The position numbers were made by a program, and so were the translations under genes. Below, in pieces: positions 5,465-6,298 of a DNA stretch of 6,298 nucleotides. The notes below the pieces were generated by a model. It saw nothing but the letters and a program-made list of their open reading frames with translations, did not search any database and was not told the DNA's origin. Location of the stretch: the NCBI GenBank assembly GCA_030150795.1, contig JASLFF010000780.1:1-6298 (forward strand). The letters are read 5' to 3'. The stretch is from Terriglobales bacterium (lineage in GTDB: Bacteria > Acidobacteriota > Terriglobia > Terriglobales > Gp1-AA117). The stretch's first letter is position 1. Each line of letters starts with the position of its first letter.

Positions 5465-5818
5465 ACTGTCTTCAAGATAGGCCGCTTTCCCAAGAGAGTC
5501 CAGTATGTCTTTGCCCTGCGATCTTGTGGCATCCCCGCAAATCGTCGGTAGTAAGTTTACGGGGCGGGTGCCTGAGCCTTCCGTTCTTCCGGAGGCGCTA
5601 GATGGCGAAAAGCGCGCCACAACAGTCCGTCATAGATGATCTTTAATCCTCCGCCCAGCAATAGCGGTGCGGCCAAAAAAATTCTTTCGCAAAATGAAGG
5701 AACTTACCTAAAATGCTCGTTCTTAGCTATATCTAGTGGCGGTTTCGGGACTTGTCCAATATCAGTAACCTCTCTGGGTCTCAGTGGCAGAAAATCGCAA
5801 TGTAGAAAGCGAGATGCA
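5465..5818. other. Region between the VWA gene and the right-hand membrane gene
   Basis: These 354 bases lie between two divergently oriented genes. They contain the transporter relic (5557-5703), 92 bases between it and the VWA start that should hold the VWA promoter, and 115 bases upstream of the membrane gene. A weak promoter-like pair on the minus strand (TGGACT, 17 bases, TATCTT at 5479-5474) would give an almost leaderless VWA transcript. No strong promoter, terminator or repeat was recognised. The junction near 5704 is a probable rearrangement point. Confidence 0.45.
5557..5703 (-). pseudogene. Relic of an MFS transporter C-terminus
   Basis: On the minus strand this stretch reads PSFCERIFLAAPLLLGGG (start) then LKIIYDGLLWRAFRHL and APPEERKAQAPAP before a TAA at 5557-5559. 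The hydrophobic helix, the LKI-YD-LL-RAFRH pattern and the PPEE tail resemble the final transmembrane helix and cytoplasmic end of Major Facilitator Superfamily transporters I recall from Acidobacteria. Only about 49 codons are open: an in-frame stop (TAA, 5704-5706) lies just upstream, there is no ATG start, and no MFS-like sequence appears in any minus frame further right. It therefore looks like the surviving 3' end of a deleted gene. MFS membership is from pattern memory; the truncation is directly visible. Confidence 0.5.
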
Positions 5819-6298
5819 ATGAATGGGTTATTTGGATCCACCGTTCTTGATGTTGCTGTTGGTCTAATTTTTGTGTATCTGCTCCTCGCCATCATGTGCA
5901 CGTCACTCAACGAATGGATTGCCGGTGTCCTCAACCTGCGTGGCAAAAACCTGGCCTTGGCGATACGGCAAATGCTTGATCACCAACCAACCAGCAGTAA
6001 TTCGGGGCAGAACTCTCTGGTGCAGGAATTTTATAACCATCCTCTGATCAGCGGAATGTCAAAGTCATCGCAGCACCCGTCGTACATTCCTGCGCGGACA
6101 TTTGTCGCTACCCTGATGGATATAGTCACGCATGAGAGGCAGGGAGGCTTCGTCATGCAAGACGTTCAAACCGGCATTAATGATCTTCCTGAAGGAGACT
6201 TAAAGCGCACACTCAACGCCTTATTGCGCAGTGCGAACGGTGATCTTGTCCAAGCGCAGAAGAACATTGAAAACTGGTTCAATGACACCATGGACCAG
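5819..6298 (+). CDS. Membrane-anchored protein of unknown function, N-terminal part (3' end outside window)
   Basis: From the ATG at 5819 the frame is open for 160 codons to the window edge without a stop. Residues 9-28 form one hydrophobic helix (VLDVAVGLIFVYLLLAIMC), followed by TSLNEWIAGVLNLRGKNL (29-45), typical of an N-terminal membrane anchor with a positively charged cytoplasmic side. The rest is soluble in character. Recognisable blocks are FYNHPLISGM (71-80), PSYIPARTFVATLMDIV (88-103) and ENWFNDTMDQ (151-160). I recall this architecture (hydrophobic start, NEW motif, FY-HPLI, PSYI-ARTF, then WFDDAMDR) from uncharacterised proteins in several phyla, but cannot name a family or function. 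A weak purine-rich stretch (GCGAGA, 5809-5814) precedes the start. No in-frame upstream ATG was found nearby. The gene is not broken within the window. Confidence 0.78.
   Translation, partial: MNGLFGSTVLDVAVGLIFVYLLLAIMCTSLNEWIAGVLNLRGKNLALAIRQMLDHQPTSSNSGQNSLVQEFYNHPLISGMSKSSQHPSYIPARTFVATLMDIVTHERQGGFVMQDVQTGINDLPEGDLKRTLNALLRSANGDLVQAQKNIENWFNDTMDQ

Noticed and set aside
5704..5946. 80-codon minus-strand open frame at the right side
   Set aside because: It overlaps the start of the better-supported plus-strand membrane gene, has no recognisable motif, and is not a continuation of the transporter relic.
1..6298. CRISPR arrays, insertion sequences, tRNA or phage genes
   Set aside because: No spaced direct repeats, transposase motifs, terminal inverted repeats or cloverleaf pattern were seen on reading through both strands.

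Overview
The window most likely comes from a soil-type member of the Acidobacteriota. The main pointer is a secreted von Willebrand A protein of the kind that is greatly expanded in that phylum (4454-5464, minus). The moderate GC content and the style of the polyphosphate and transporter proteins fit as well. The assignment rests on recognised family features, not on a search.

Left half (1-3404) is a polyphosphate island made of two convergent two-gene units. On the plus strand are the C-terminal part of polyphosphate kinase 1 (ppk1, cut by the window edge) and, three bases later, a SixA-type phosphohistidine phosphatase. On the minus strand are a CHAD-domain protein and, six bases later, a Ppx/GppA exopolyphosphatase. 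The ends of sixA and ppx overlap tail to tail by 49 bp. Synthesis, breakdown and polyphosphate binding are therefore encoded side by side.

Middle (3405-4426) is a fluoride-resistance module. A divergent intergenic region holds likely promoters for both directions, then a crcB-motif (fluoride) riboswitch, the Fluc/CrcB fluoride channel, and a small DUF190 protein that often travels with it. The riboswitch has no stop codon in the crcB frame, so the longest open frame starts falsely inside the aptamer (ATG at 3577). The supported start is the ATG at 3658, which has a well-spaced Shine-Dalgarno. That Shine-Dalgarno can pair with the same bases that close the aptamer pseudoknot, which suggests translational control.

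Right part (4454-6298) holds the secreted VWA protein (minus) and a short relic of what looks like the C-terminus of an MFS transporter (minus, 5557-5703). It ends with the 5' part of a plus-strand gene for an N-terminally membrane-anchored protein of unknown function that runs off the window. That last gene has no stop within the window. No CRISPR array, tRNA, rRNA or insertion sequence was seen. The most rewarding elements are the riboswitch with its switching platform, the compact polyphosphate island, and the decayed transporter end next to an uncharacterised membrane gene.
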